From Rhodococcus jostii RHA1 (GTDB lineage: Bacteria; Actinomycetota; Actinomycetes; Mycobacteriales; Mycobacteriaceae), in contig NC_008268.1 in assembly GCF_000014565.1 (NCBI RefSeq), positions 2,542,001-2,606,000 on the forward strand: a stretch of DNA of 64,000 nt, given 5' to 3'. Each line of letters begins with the position of its first letter. The first letter of the stretch is position 1. The translations under genes and the position numbers were made by a program. Shown piece after piece: positions 19,082 through 27,783 of this stretch. The notes under the pieces are model-generated. The model saw only the letters and a program-made list of their open reading frames with translations, had not been told where the DNA came from and did no database searches.

Positions 19082-20928
19082 GTCACCGTCACGTCCTCGC
19101 GGGTGCCGGTGGCCGCCTGCCCCTGCGTGTACTTGCTGATCCGGCCCGCTCCCCAGGCCAGCGCGGTGATCAGCGCAAGAGTGCACAGGAGTACGACCAG
19201 CGACGCGGCACCGAACAGCCAGGTCGGGTGATCGAAGTTCCGTTCCCGCTGCAGGATGGTGATCTCCGGGACGAAGTCGCGGGTCGAGGATGCGACGGCG
19301 GGGAGTTCCTCGGCGCCGATGCCCGGATCGCTGGGCAGGTAGATCGGGACGGCCGTCATCGTGCGCCCGTCCTGCACGCGCAGCAACGTCTTCCACGTTC
19401 CGTGGACCGGCACCGGTTCGTGTGTCCGGTAGGTGCCGGGCCCGGTGCGTTCGAGTCGGTCGACCGTGAATCCGTTGCCCAGTCCGGTGCCGCCCTGCCA
19501 GGACAGAATGGACACCCAGGCGGGATTGTCACTGGCGAGATCGGGTGGGTCGATGCGCACCTCCGCGTCGACCATCCGGCCGCCGTCCGGCGCGGCCTCC
19601 GTGAGAGCGATTGTCGCCGTGGCGTTCTCCGGGACGGTCGCGACGAGCCCGTTGGCCGTGGCACCGGCGATCACCACGACCGTGGCGACGACGATGGTGC
19701 GACTGATCGCGGGACGCGGAAGTCCCTCGGATCGGAGCACCCGCCCGAGCAGGGCGCCGCAGGCCCCGGCCGCGATGCCCACGGGCACGGCCATGGCCAG
19801 CGCCTCCGGCCACATGCTGGTGGGCCAGGGGTAGATGTACACGGCGTCGATCCACAGCGACTCGAGCCACAGCCCGACCGTTGCGACGAGGAGTCCGCCG
19901 ACGGCACCGAAGGCCACCCGATTCTTGATCAGCGGTGTCAGGGCGAGGAGTTCGATCAGCACCGCGGCGCCGAGACACAGTTCGAACACGTTCGTGGGGG
20001 CGCCGAGAACCGGCCCCACCATCAGTGCCGTGATCGCACGCACGACGCCGGCCACCGCCACGGCCACGATCGCCGCGAAGGGTCCGAGAACGATGCGCGC
20101 CGCCACCAGGGTGAACGCGGCGGCGCCGGCGATCATCATCGGCTGCAGGACGAGGCGGAATTGTTCGACGCCGAAGTCGTATTCGATCTGGAAGACGGAC
20201 AGGCCGATGAGCAGGCCACCGAATGTGCCGCACCGCAGGAACCAGATCAGCCTGCTGTCCTGCTTCGTGTCACCGGGGGTCGCCATCCGGCCCTCGTAGT
20301 CCAGGAGCAGGACGCCGATCAGCGACAGTCCCGCACCGCCGATCAGCATCAGGTGCGTCGGCCCCCACAGCGTGACGTCCTGACCGAAGATGCGGTGCCA
20401 GACGTCGTCGAGGGGGAACCCGATGAGGGCGTACAGCCCCGCCCCGGCCACCAGGACGCCGCCGACCGGGACGTACCAGGTGCGCGTGATCTTGATCGCC
20501 GCCGGACCGGGTTTCTCGTCGCGCGGCAGGATCATCGCCAGCATTCCGGTGATGAACAGCAGGAAGAGTCCGACGAGGATGAAGTAGTGCGCGGGGTTCG
20601 CGAGCGGCCCGTCGTCGCGGCCTCGCCCGATGTGCAGGCTGACGTCCCAGATGAAACCGAAGAACGCCGTCAGGATGGTCCCGACGAACGTCACCAGGGG
20701 CAGGGCCACCCACGGGGGCCGGTCGAGCGCGCGTGCCGCCGTGTCGGCGGCCGTCTGCAGCCACGTGATCTTGCGTGTGCGGTGCAGGTACGCGATCCAC
20801 AGCAGACCCACAGTGATGATCGCCGTCGCCACCGAGATTCCGATGATCTGATCGAACGCCGCACCGCCACCCTCTCCGCCCGATTGAGCAAGAATGGGTG
20901 AACTCGGAGTAACAGTTACTTGGCTCAC
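19078..20928 (-). CDS. Large polytopic membrane protein with FixH/YtkA-like extracytoplasmic domain
   Basis: A 616-residue protein. Residues about 25-430 hold roughly a dozen hydrophobic segments; then comes an extracytoplasmic beta-rich domain with MVDAEVRIDPPDLAS, GPGTYRTHEPVPVHGTWKTLLRV, which looks like the FixH/YtkA/CopC-type immunoglobulin-like fold; a final transmembrane helix precedes the short C-terminal tail. The GTG at 20928 is preferred because MS-like starts (VSQVTVTPSS) fit and the upstream extension is poor. First gene of a four-gene operon (19078, 18887, 18524, 17193). No named family recognised; metal or respiratory-complex assembly is a guess from the domain type. Confidence 0.7.
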   Translation of the reverse strand: MSQVTVTPSSPILAQSGGEGGGAAFDQIIGISVATAIITVGLLWIAYLHRTRKITWLQTAADTAARALDRPPWVALPLVTFVGTILTAFFGFIWDVSLHIGRGRDDGPLANPAHYFILVGLFLLFITGMLAMILPRDEKPGPAAIKITRTWYVPVGGVLVAGAGLYALIGFPLDDVWHRIFGQDVTLWGPTHLMLIGGAGLSLIGVLLLDYEGRMATPGDTKQDSRLIWFLRCGTFGGLLIGLSVFQIEYDFGVEQFRLVLQPMMIAGAAAFTLVAARIVLGPFAAIVAVAVAGVVRAITALMVGPVLGAPTNVFELCLGAAVLIELLALTPLIKNRVAFGAVGGLLVATVGLWLESLWIDAVYIYPWPTSMWPEALAMAVPVGIAAGACGALLGRVLRSEGLPRPAISRTIVVATVVVIAGATANGLVATVPENATATIALTEAAPDGGRMVDAEVRIDPPDLASDNPAWVSILSWQGGTGLGNGFTVDRLERTGPGTYRTHEPVPVHGTWKTLLRVQDGRTMTAVPIYLPSDPGIGAEELPAVASSTRDFVPEITILQRERNFDHPTWLFGAASLVVLLCTLALITALAWGAGRISKYTQGQAATGTREDVTVT

Positions 20929-21016
20929 GTGGTGATTATGTGCGCCTCGCGCCGAAAACGCCAGACCCTCGACCCGGCACACGGCGGTTCGTAGGCAAAT
21001 CTATTCAGATCTGCGA

Positions 21017-21166
21017 TCAGACGTAGATATGGCTAGATTCCCCTATCGATGCCTCGAGCAGCGATAACTGCCACCGCCCGCACGAGCAACCGAGGTACGT
21101 GACAACTCCTGTGCTCGTCCGATGTCGAGATAATTCCTGCCAGTCGTGTTCGTGATGTTCGCTCAT
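21017..21166 (-). CDS. Small Cys-containing protein, 49 residues
   Basis: A short protein beginning MSEHHEHDWQELSRHRTSTG and containing CSCGRWQL, with a His/Trp-rich N-terminus. Similar short proteins (HDW... S.G.V.Y..C.CG.W) occur in actinobacteria, as I recall, with no known function; the CxC and His residues could bind one metal but a full zinc site is not evident. Its start codon lies 25 bases from that of the divergent CGNR gene, so both may be leaderless or share regulation. Confidence 0.5.
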   Translation of the reverse strand: MSEHHEHDWQELSRHRTSTGVVTYLGCSCGRWQLSLLEASIGESSHIYV

Positions 21167-21191
21167 GCACCCAGCGTGATGTAATGGCATT

Positions 21192-21704
21192 GTGCATCTC
21201 AACCCTTACGGCGAGTACGCGGTCACACTCGCCGCCGACCTCACGAATCACCCGCCCGGCTCGACCGGCGAACTCGTGGACCGATGCGTCGACGCCGGCA
21301 TCGTCGTCGACTTCCCCGTCACCGACGACGACCTCGCCGACGTGCTCGCGATGCTCCACCGGTGGGCGTCGATCGCGGACACCACCACCGACGAAGCCCG
21401 CGCCGAACAGGTCAACCTCATGCTCACGAAGGCATCCGCCTACCCGCGACTGACCAACCACGCCGGCGACGGCTGGCACCTCCACTATCGCGACGACCAG
21501 CAGTCGCTGGCAGGGGTGCTCGAGGCGCTCTTCTCCGTCGGCACCGCATTGCACCTCGTGGGCCGCGGCATGCACCGGCTAGGCCGCTGCGCACTCGAGG
21601 AGTGCACCGCCATCTACGCCGACACATCCCGCAACGGCCGTCAGCGGTACTGCTCACCGAAGTGCGCGAACCGTGACGCCGTTCGACGCCACCGGGCGCG
21701 CTGA
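21192..21704 (+). CDS. CGNR zinc-finger (ABATE-like) putative regulator
   Basis: A 170-residue protein. The C-terminus has the CGNR-type zinc finger pattern: Cys pair around CALEECTAIYADTSRNGRQRYC followed by SPKCANRDAVRRHRAR. The N-terminal domain fits the stress-related ABATE domain that accompanies it in actinobacterial transcriptional regulators. GTG start; only 25 bases separate it from the divergent small gene. Target genes unknown. The family assignment is good; the regulatory role is inferred from the family. Confidence 0.8.
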   Translation: MHLNPYGEYAVTLAADLTNHPPGSTGELVDRCVDAGIVVDFPVTDDDLADVLAMLHRWASIADTTTDEARAEQVNLMLTKASAYPRLTNHAGDGWHLHYRDDQQSLAGVLEALFSVGTALHLVGRGMHRLGRCALEECTAIYADTSRNGRQRYCSPKCANRDAVRRHRAR

Positions 21705-21714
21705 CCCGTATCGC

Positions 21715-22146
21715 TCAGTGCGGGAAGTCCTCTCCGGTGAACTCCCGCTTCTCCACGAGCACCAGCCAGTTGCCGGAGTTGTCCCGCATCACCGCCTCTA
21801 CGCCGTAGGGGCGTTCGGCAGGCGGCTGGGTGAACTCGACGCCCTTGGCAACCAGATCCTTGTACGTCTCGTGACAGTCCGTGGTGGTCAGCCCGAATCC
21901 GCCCATCGTCCCCGCGGCCAGCGACCGACGGATCGCCTCGGCCATGTCGGCGTCGAGCGGCGGCCCGGGCTTCATGAGCGTGACCTCGAGTTCCGGGTGA
22001 TCGGGGTGCAGGATCGTCACCCACCGGAACCCGTCACCCATCGTGACGTCGGTGCCCTCGGCGAAACCGAGCGTGTCGATGTAGAACTTCTTCGCATCGT
22101 CCTGGTCGGTGACCCACAGGGTGACGAGAGAAACGTTGGTGATCAT
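21715..22146 (-). CDS. VOC/glyoxalase-family protein
   Basis: A 143-residue vicinal-oxygen-chelate fold protein starting MITNVSLVTLWVTDQDDAKKFY, with the paired beta-alpha-beta-beta-beta modules and DNSGNWLVLVEKREF near the end. Members include glyoxalases, dioxygenases and resistance proteins; residues visible do not identify the reaction. The downstream end nearly abuts the convergent CGNR gene, and the AraC gene lies 9 bases upstream on the same strand, so the two are probably co-transcribed. Confidence 0.85.
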   Translation of the reverse strand: MITNVSLVTLWVTDQDDAKKFYIDTLGFAEGTDVTMGDGFRWVTILHPDHPELEVTLMKPGPPLDADMAEAIRRSLAAGTMGGFGLTTTDCHETYKDLVAKGVEFTQPPAERPYGVEAVMRDNSGNWLVLVEKREFTGEDFPH

Positions 22147-22155
22147 GCGACCAAC

Positions 22156-22608
22156 CTATGTCCGGCGCGACCGACCGCGCTTCTCGGAAATTGCGGCATT
22201 TCGATCGCTCAGCCCGTGCATGAACACATAGCAGCCGGGAATGCGCGGCGCCCCGTGCTCGGCGAACTTCGCCTGGTACACCGACGGTGACGTGCCGACC
22301 AGCTGACGGAACTTGGCGCTGAACGACCCGACGCTGGTGTACCCGACCAGGTGGCAGATCTCGGTGACCGTCAGGTTCGTCGCCCGCAGCAGGTCCTGGG
22401 CGCGCTCGACGCGGCGCTCCGCGAGATAGACACCCGGCGTCCTGCCGTAGACCGCCGCGAAGCACCGGAGGAAGTGGTATTTCGACACCCCTGCCGTCGC
22501 CGCGAGTTCTCCGAGGTCGAGCGTTCGGGCGTAGTCACGGTCGGCGAGGTCGCGGGCACGGCGCAGGTGCGGGAGCAGTTCCCCCGGCACTCGCGCAGTC
22601 TCTACCAT
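22156..22608 (-). CDS. AraC-family transcriptional regulator (short)
   Basis: A 150-residue protein with an AraC/XylS double helix-turn-helix: LGELAATAGVSKYHFLRCFAAVYG and MTV-type TVTEICHLVGYTSVGSFSAKFRQLVGTSPSVYQ. It lacks a separate ligand-binding domain; the short C-terminal extension is of unknown role. It precedes the VOC gene by 9 bases and likely controls it. The pairing of a short AraC protein with a VOC protein recurs in actinobacteria. Confidence 0.87.
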   Translation of the reverse strand: MVETARVPGELLPHLRRARDLADRDYARTLDLGELAATAGVSKYHFLRCFAAVYGRTPGVYLAERRVERAQDLLRATNLTVTEICHLVGYTSVGSFSAKFRQLVGTSPSVYQAKFAEHGAPRIPGCYVFMHGLSDRNAAISEKRGRSRRT

Positions 22609-22627
22609 GCCCCCAGTCTGGCAGTGG

Positions 22628-23797
22628 CTACCGACTCGAGGACAGGAACGCCGTCGACCCGGACAGGTCGCCGGGACGGTGACTGCGCGACTGCACCAGC
22701 CCCCGGCGTTCGAGGATCGGCCGGACCCCTTCGCCGAAGTTGAAGGCCTCTTCGAGGTGCGGGTAGCCGGAGAGGACGAAGTGGTCGAGTCCGAGCGCCG
22801 CGTATTCGGCGATGCGGTCGGCGACCTCCTCGTGGGAGCCGACCAGCGCGGTGCCGGCGCCGCCGCGGACCAGCCCCACACCGGACCACAGGTTGGGGGA
22901 CACCTCGAGCGCGCGCGCTCCGGCGTCCTTCGAGTAGGCGCTTCCCCCGCCGTGCAGTTCGCGCATGCGGCGCTGACCTTCGGAACCCGACCGGGCGAGG
23001 CTCTGCTGCGCCTGCTCGACCGTCGCCGGGTCGAGGGCGGAGAGCAGGCGATCGGCCTCGGCCCACGCCTCCTCGGACGTGTCGCGGCTGATCACGTGCA
23101 GCCGGATGCCGTAATCGAGCGTGCGGCCCTGGACGTCGGCGAGGTCGCGAATCCAGGCGATCTTCCCGGCGACGGCGCTCGGCGGCTCACCCCAGGTCAG
23201 GTAGGTGTCGGCGAACTGGGACGCGACGGTGCCCGCGGCCGGCGACGACCCGCCGAAGAAGATCGGCGGCACCGGGTCGGGGATGCGCTGCAACTGGGCG
23301 TTCTCCACCCGGATGTAGTCGCCCGCGTAGTCGACAGGTCCGGTTCCCGCCCACAGCTGACGGATGACGTCGAGGAACTCGCCGCAGCGGGCGTAGCGCT
23401 GGTTCTTGTCGAGGTAGTCGCCGTACGTGCGCTGCTCGTGGTCCTCACCACCGGTGACGACGTTGAGCAACAGCCGCCCCTGCGACTGCCACTGGAACGT
23501 GGCCGCCATCTGTGCGGCCAGCGTGGGGCTGAGCAGGCCCGGCCGCAGCGCGACCAGGAACTTCAACGTCTCGGTGGTCTCCAGCATCATGGCCGTGGTG
23601 AGCCAGGCGTCCTCGCACCACGCACCGGTGGGCGTCAGCACCGATTCGAAGCCGTTCGACTCCGCCGCCGCACCGATCTGATTGAGGTACCGCAGCGTGG
23701 CGGGACGGTCTCCTGCCATGGAACTCCCGTGACCACCCGCCATCAGGTTGCGGGAATCACCGTAGGTGGGAAGGAACCAGTGGAAATGCAGAGACAC
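22628..23797 (-). CDS. ssuD: FMNH2-dependent alkanesulfonate monooxygenase
   Basis: A 389-residue flavin-dependent monooxygenase strongly resembling E. coli SsuD: MSLHFHWFLPTYGDSR, TPTGAWCEDAWL (active-site Cys region), FLVALRPGLLSPT, YLTWGEPPSAV and SPNLWSGVGLVRGGAGTALVG. It releases sulfite from alkanesulfonates using FMNH2 from a partner reductase, supporting growth when sulfate is scarce. No ssuE-type reductase or ssuABC transporter lies beside it. The divergent neighbour is an MHS transporter; sfnG and sfnB lie 5 kb further on, so the region is organosulfur-related. Confidence 0.92.
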   Translation of the reverse strand: MSLHFHWFLPTYGDSRNLMAGGHGSSMAGDRPATLRYLNQIGAAAESNGFESVLTPTGAWCEDAWLTTAMMLETTETLKFLVALRPGLLSPTLAAQMAATFQWQSQGRLLLNVVTGGEDHEQRTYGDYLDKNQRYARCGEFLDVIRQLWAGTGPVDYAGDYIRVENAQLQRIPDPVPPIFFGGSSPAAGTVASQFADTYLTWGEPPSAVAGKIAWIRDLADVQGRTLDYGIRLHVISRDTSEEAWAEADRLLSALDPATVEQAQQSLARSGSEGQRRMRELHGGGSAYSKDAGARALEVSPNLWSGVGLVRGGAGTALVGSHEEVADRIAEYAALGLDHFVLSGYPHLEEAFNFGEGVRPILERRGLVQSRSHRPGDLSGSTAFLSSSR

Positions 23798-23932
23798 GCG
23801 CGATCCTCTTGTCGACGACAGATGGGCACCACAGGACAGTTCATCAACGACGAAGCCGGGGCGTGAGGGTTTCGATCACCATGATTCGGAATCGTGCCCG
23901 ACGGCAGTGGGCAGGGTTACTGTCGCCGCGCT

Positions 23933-25258
23933 ATGACTACGCTGTCCGACGCCCCGTACACACCTTCGACCGAATCCGACCTCGAGCGGCGCAAGCGGCT
24001 CCGCACCGTCGTCGCCGCCAGCCTCCTGGGGACGACAGTCGAGTGGTACGACTTCTTCCTCTACGCGACGGCTGCCAGCCTGGTGTTCAACCAGCTGTTC
24101 TTCCCCGATCAGAGTTCGTTCGTCGGCACCATGCTGGCGTTCGCCACGTTCGCGGTCGGTTTCGTGGTCCGGCCGATCGGCGGAGTCGTCTTCGGCCACA
24201 TCGGCGACCGCATCGGACGCAAGAAGACACTCGCGCTCACCATGTTCATCATGGGCATCGCCACCGCCCTGATGGGTGTGCTGCCCACGGCCGCGCAGGT
24301 CGGGGTGATCGCGCCGATCCTGCTGCTCCTGCTGCGCATCCTGCAGGGGTTCGCACTGGGCGGTGAATGGGCGGGCGCCGTGCTGCTCGCCGTCGAACAC
24401 AGTCCCGCGAAGAAGCGCGGCATCTTCGGCAGCATCCCCCAGATCGGCCTGGCGCTGGGCCTGGCCCTGGGCACCGGCGTCTTCGCCGCGTTGCAGGTGA
24501 TCTTCGACGACGCACAATTCCTCTCCTACGGGTGGCGGATCGCCTTCCTGCTGAGCCTGATTCTCGTACTCGTCGGATTCGTGGTCCGGCTGAAGGTCGA
24601 GGAGACCCCGGCGTTCCAGGAAGTGCACGACCTCTCGAAGCGCTCCTCCGCTCCACTGAAGGACGTGTTCCGCGGCCGGGTGCGCCGGGGCACCATCCTC
24701 GGCCTGCTCTCTCGCTGGGGTGAGGGCGCCGCGTTCAACACCTGGGGCGTCTTCGCGATCACGTACGCGACCAAGAATTTGGAGTTCGCGAAGATTCCCG
24801 TCCTCCTGGTCGTCACGATCGCGGCGACGGTCATGGCCGTGCTCCTGCCGTTCTCCGGACTGCTGGTCGACCGCTACGGCGCCAAGAGGATCTACCTCAT
24901 CGGCATCGGGGCCTACGGGCTCGCGGTCTTCCCCGCGTTTTCCTTGTTCGGCACGGAGAATCTCATCCTGTTCGGCGTCGCGATGGTGCTCGTGTTCGGC
25001 GTCGTCCATGCCCTCTTCTACGGAGCGCAGGGCACGCTGTACGCAAGCCTGTACCCCACCGAGATCCGCTACACCGGCCTGTCCGTCGTGTACCAGTTCT
25101 CCGGAATCTACGCGTCGGGCATCACGCCGATGATCCTCACCGCCCTGATCGCCGTCGCCAGCGGAACTCCCTGGCTGGCCTGCGGATACCTCGTCGCCAC
25201 CTCGGTCGTCAGCGTCGTGGCCACAGCTCTGATCCGAAAGCAGGACCTCTACCTCTGA
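23933..25258 (+). CDS. MHS-family (major facilitator) transporter
   Basis: A 441-residue MFS protein of the metabolite:H+ symporter type, with twelve predicted spans. Signatures: GTTVEWYDFFLYATAA near the start, GHIGDRIGRKKTL between spans 2 and 3, and GGEWAGAVLL. MHS members import organic acids, betaine-like compounds and similar solutes; the substrate is not readable but could be the sulfonate or the flavoenzyme substrate of neighbouring genes. The ATG at 23933 is preferred over the in-frame ATG at 23894, as family N-termini begin near here. Confidence 0.88.
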   Translation: MTTLSDAPYTPSTESDLERRKRLRTVVAASLLGTTVEWYDFFLYATAASLVFNQLFFPDQSSFVGTMLAFATFAVGFVVRPIGGVVFGHIGDRIGRKKTLALTMFIMGIATALMGVLPTAAQVGVIAPILLLLLRILQGFALGGEWAGAVLLAVEHSPAKKRGIFGSIPQIGLALGLALGTGVFAALQVIFDDAQFLSYGWRIAFLLSLILVLVGFVVRLKVEETPAFQEVHDLSKRSSAPLKDVFRGRVRRGTILGLLSRWGEGAAFNTWGVFAITYATKNLEFAKIPVLLVVTIAATVMAVLLPFSGLLVDRYGAKRIYLIGIGAYGLAVFPAFSLFGTENLILFGVAMVLVFGVVHALFYGAQGTLYASLYPTEIRYTGLSVVYQFSGIYASGITPMILTALIAVASGTPWLACGYLVATSVVSVVATALIRKQDLYL

Positions 25259-25298
25259 GGGCGCCGAACGCTCCGAACGGGCTCTGACAGCCGAGATC

Positions 25299-25331
25299 GA
25301 TACACTGGTGTATCCGATACGCTAGTGTATC
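25299..25331. promoter_or_regulatory. Tandem TetR-type operators
   Basis: Two 16-bp palindromes, GATACACTGGTGTATC (25299-25314) and GATACGCTAGTGTATC (25316-25331), lie one base apart, about 35 bases before the TetR gene start. Arms are GATACAC/GTGTATC with a 2-bp centre; the second copy has one mismatch. The position fits autoregulation by the downstream TetR protein and control of the coupled flavoprotein gene. Confidence 0.75.
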
Positions 25332-25365
25332 GACGGCTGCTGTCGACCCGATCGGAGGAGTGCCC

Positions 25366-26073
25366 ATGCCGACGCCGCCGGCGCGCTCCACCGAGCCTGC
25401 CACCGACACACCCCGCCGGGTGACGAAACGGCGCGGCCAGACACGCAGGCGTCTGCTCGACGCCGCGGTCGAGGTGTTCGCCGAAAACGGCTTCGGACGG
25501 TCGACGGTCGAGCAGATCTGCGAACGCGGTGGCTACACCCGCGGCGCCTTCTACTCCAACTTCGCATCGCTGGACGAGATGTTCTTCGCCATGTGGGAAG
25601 AGCGCTCCAGCGCGATGCTCGCACAGATCCGGCTCGCCGCCGACTCGTCCAGCATCGACCTGTCCGGGCTCACGCCTGCCGAAAAGCTGCGCGCCGGCAC
25701 CGAACTGGTGCTCGGAGTCGTCCCCGTCGACGACCAGTGGTACCGGATCAACGCGGAATTCACCGCCCACGCCCTGCGCAACCCGTCGCTGAAGAAGGCC
25801 CTCGCAGCACGTGAGGACACCATTCTGGCGACCATCGTGCCGATCCTCGAGAAGGCGCTGCACCGGCTCGGGCGGCGCGTAGTCGGCGATCCGCGGGTGC
25901 TCGGCCGCGCGCTCGTGGCCCTGCACGACGGCACGAGCGTCCAGTGCCTCATCGAGGACGACGACGCGTCCGCCCGGGAACTACGTCTCGAATTGTTCAC
26001 CCACGTCGTGGCCGCGTACACCGAACCCGAGACCACCCATACCCACACACACCGGAAAGAGGGGTCCTCGTGA
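25366..26073 (+). CDS. TetR-family transcriptional regulator
   Basis: About 235 residues. The N-terminal helix-turn-helix (RRRLLDAAVEVFAENGFGRSTVEQICERGGYTRGAFYSNFASLDEMF) is a typical TetR DNA-binding domain; the C-terminal ligand domain is unassigned. The ATG at 25366 has GGAGGAG six bases ahead; a GTG at 25360 overlaps that ribosome-binding site. The stop overlaps the flavoprotein start (GTGA), so regulator and enzyme form an operon under the tandem palindromes just upstream. The likely inducer is the substrate of the flavoprotein. Confidence 0.9.
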   Translation: MPTPPARSTEPATDTPRRVTKRRGQTRRRLLDAAVEVFAENGFGRSTVEQICERGGYTRGAFYSNFASLDEMFFAMWEERSSAMLAQIRLAADSSSIDLSGLTPAEKLRAGTELVLGVVPVDDQWYRINAEFTAHALRNPSLKKALAAREDTILATIVPILEKALHRLGRRVVGDPRVLGRALVALHDGTSVQCLIEDDDASARELRLELFTHVVAAYTEPETTHTHTHRKEGSS

Positions 26074-27725
26074 CCGAACAGGCAGATGTGATCGTCGTCG
26101 GCGCCGGACTGGCCGGACTCGTCGCCACCTACGAGATGGTCAAGGCGGGCCGGAAGGTCCTCGTCGTCGACCAGGAGAGTTCCGCGAATCTCGGCGGGCA
26201 GGCCTTCTGGTCGCTCGGCGGCCTGTTCCTCGTCGACAGCCCCGAACAGCGGCGCCTCGGCATCAAGGACTCGTACGAACTGGCGATCCAGGACTGGATG
26301 GGCACCGCGGCCTTCGATCGAGCCCGCGAAGACCAGTGGCCGCGGCTGTGGGCCCAGGCGTACGTCGAGTTCGCGGCAGGCGAGAAGCGGCAATACCTGC
26401 ACGACCTCGGACTGCGGTTGATGCCGAACGTCGGGTGGGCCGAACGCGGACGCGGATCCGCTCTCGGACAGGGCAATTCCGTTCCGCGCTTCCACATCAC
26501 CTGGGGCACCGGACCGGGGGTCGTCGAAGTCTTCCTCACCCGCGTGATGGCCGCGTCGAAGCGGGGCCTCGTCACGTTCAAGCATCGTCACCAGGTCGAC
26601 GAGATCGTCGTCACCGACGGCGCCGCCACCGGCGTGCGCGGCACCGTCCTCGAACCGTCCACCGAAGCACGCGGTGTGAAGAGTTCGCGGACCCCGGTCG
26701 GGGAATTCGAATTCGCCGCGCAGGCCGTGGTCGTCACGTCCGGCGGCATCGGCGGCAATCCCGAACTGGTCAAGAAGAATTGGCCCGCGCGCCTCGGCAA
26801 GGCTCCCGAGAACATGCTCGCCGGCGTCCCCGCGCACGTCGACGGCCGCATGCTCGAGATCACCGAGAACGCCGGCGGCAACATCGTGAACCGCGACCGG
26901 ATGTGGCACTACACCGAGGGGATCCAGAACTGGGACCCGATCTGGCCGAACCACGGCATCCGCATCATCCCCGGACCGTCGTCGATGTGGTTCGACGGCA
27001 ACGGCAAACGCCTGCCCAGCCCCAACTTCCCCGGTTTCGACACCATGGGAACCCTCGACCACATCATGAACAGCGGCCACCACCACACGTGGTTCGTCCT
27101 CGACCAGAAGATCATCGAGAAGGAGTTCGCGCTGTCGGGCTCCGAGCAGAACCCCGACATCACCGGGCGCGATTTCAAACTGCTCGCCGAACGCCTGAAG
27201 AAGGGCGCGCCCGGTCCCGTCGAGGCGTTCAAACAGCACGGTGCGGACTTCGTCGTCCGCGACAATCTCCGTGACCTCGTCGACGGCATGAATGCCCTCA
27301 CCCCCGAGGCGCCGCTGAAGTACGAGGACCTCGAACGTGAAATCGTGGCCCGCGACCGGGAGGTGAAGAACAGCTACACCAAGGATTTCCAGATCATGGC
27401 GATCCGCAATGCACGGAACCTGCTGGCCGACAAGATCACCCGCGTCGTGAGCCCCCACGAACTGCTCGACCCCAAGAACGGCCCCCTGATCGCGGTCCGG
27501 CTGCACCTGCTGACCCGCAAGACCCTCGGCGGCCTCGAGACCAACCTGGATTCGCAGGTGATCAGGCCCGACGGCACACCGTTCGAGGGTCTCTACGCCG
27601 CCGGTGAGGTCGCCGGATTCGGCGGCGGCGGCGTCCACGGTTACAGCGCACTCGAGGGCACTTTCCTCGGCGGCTGCATCTTCTCGGGCCGGGCCGCGGG
27701 TCGCGCGCTGGCCCGGCACCTGTAG
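26070..27725 (+). CDS. FAD-binding dehydrogenase (fumarate reductase/ketosteroid dehydrogenase-like)
   Basis: A 551-residue flavoprotein. It has an N-terminal FAD dinucleotide site VIVVGAGLAGLVATYE, VVTSGGIGGNPEL in the middle and a C-terminal GLYAAGEVAGFGGGGVHGYSALEGTFLGGCIFSGR flavin segment, the layout of the fumarate reductase/3-ketosteroid Delta1-dehydrogenase superfamily. The substrate cannot be set from sequence. GTG start overlaps the TetR stop and is preceded by GAAAGAGGGG. The TAG stop is formed at the junction with hairpin element copy 1. Confidence 0.85.
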   Translation: MTEQADVIVVGAGLAGLVATYEMVKAGRKVLVVDQESSANLGGQAFWSLGGLFLVDSPEQRRLGIKDSYELAIQDWMGTAAFDRAREDQWPRLWAQAYVEFAAGEKRQYLHDLGLRLMPNVGWAERGRGSALGQGNSVPRFHITWGTGPGVVEVFLTRVMAASKRGLVTFKHRHQVDEIVVTDGAATGVRGTVLEPSTEARGVKSSRTPVGEFEFAAQAVVVTSGGIGGNPELVKKNWPARLGKAPENMLAGVPAHVDGRMLEITENAGGNIVNRDRMWHYTEGIQNWDPIWPNHGIRIIPGPSSMWFDGNGKRLPSPNFPGFDTMGTLDHIMNSGHHHTWFVLDQKIIEKEFALSGSEQNPDITGRDFKLLAERLKKGAPGPVEAFKQHGADFVVRDNLRDLVDGMNALTPEAPLKYEDLEREIVARDREVKNSYTKDFQIMAIRNARNLLADKITRVVSPHELLDPKNGPLIAVRLHLLTRKTLGGLETNLDSQVIRPDGTPFEGLYAAGEVAGFGGGGVHGYSALEGTFLGGCIFSGRAAGRALARHL

Positions 27726-27783
27726 GCGGCTCCGCCGCCCGTGCGCGGTTGACGAGTCCCTGGGCTCGTTAACCGCTCACGGG
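27725..27783 (+). repeat. Double-hairpin intergenic element, copy 1
   Basis: A short hairpin GGCGGC-TCC-GCCGCC (27725-27739) followed by a long imperfect one from CCCGTGCGCGG to CCGCTCACGGG (27738-27783, 46 bases). It lies between the convergent flavoprotein and sfnG genes and overlaps the sfnG stop. The same element recurs at 30222 and, inverted, at 32717. It probably works as a bidirectional terminator. Confidence 0.85.

Noticed and set aside
19228..20901. 557-codon plus-strand frame opposite the large membrane protein gene
   Set aside because: Antisense shadow of a transmembrane gene (Asp/Arg/Gln-rich mirror of hydrophobic codons).
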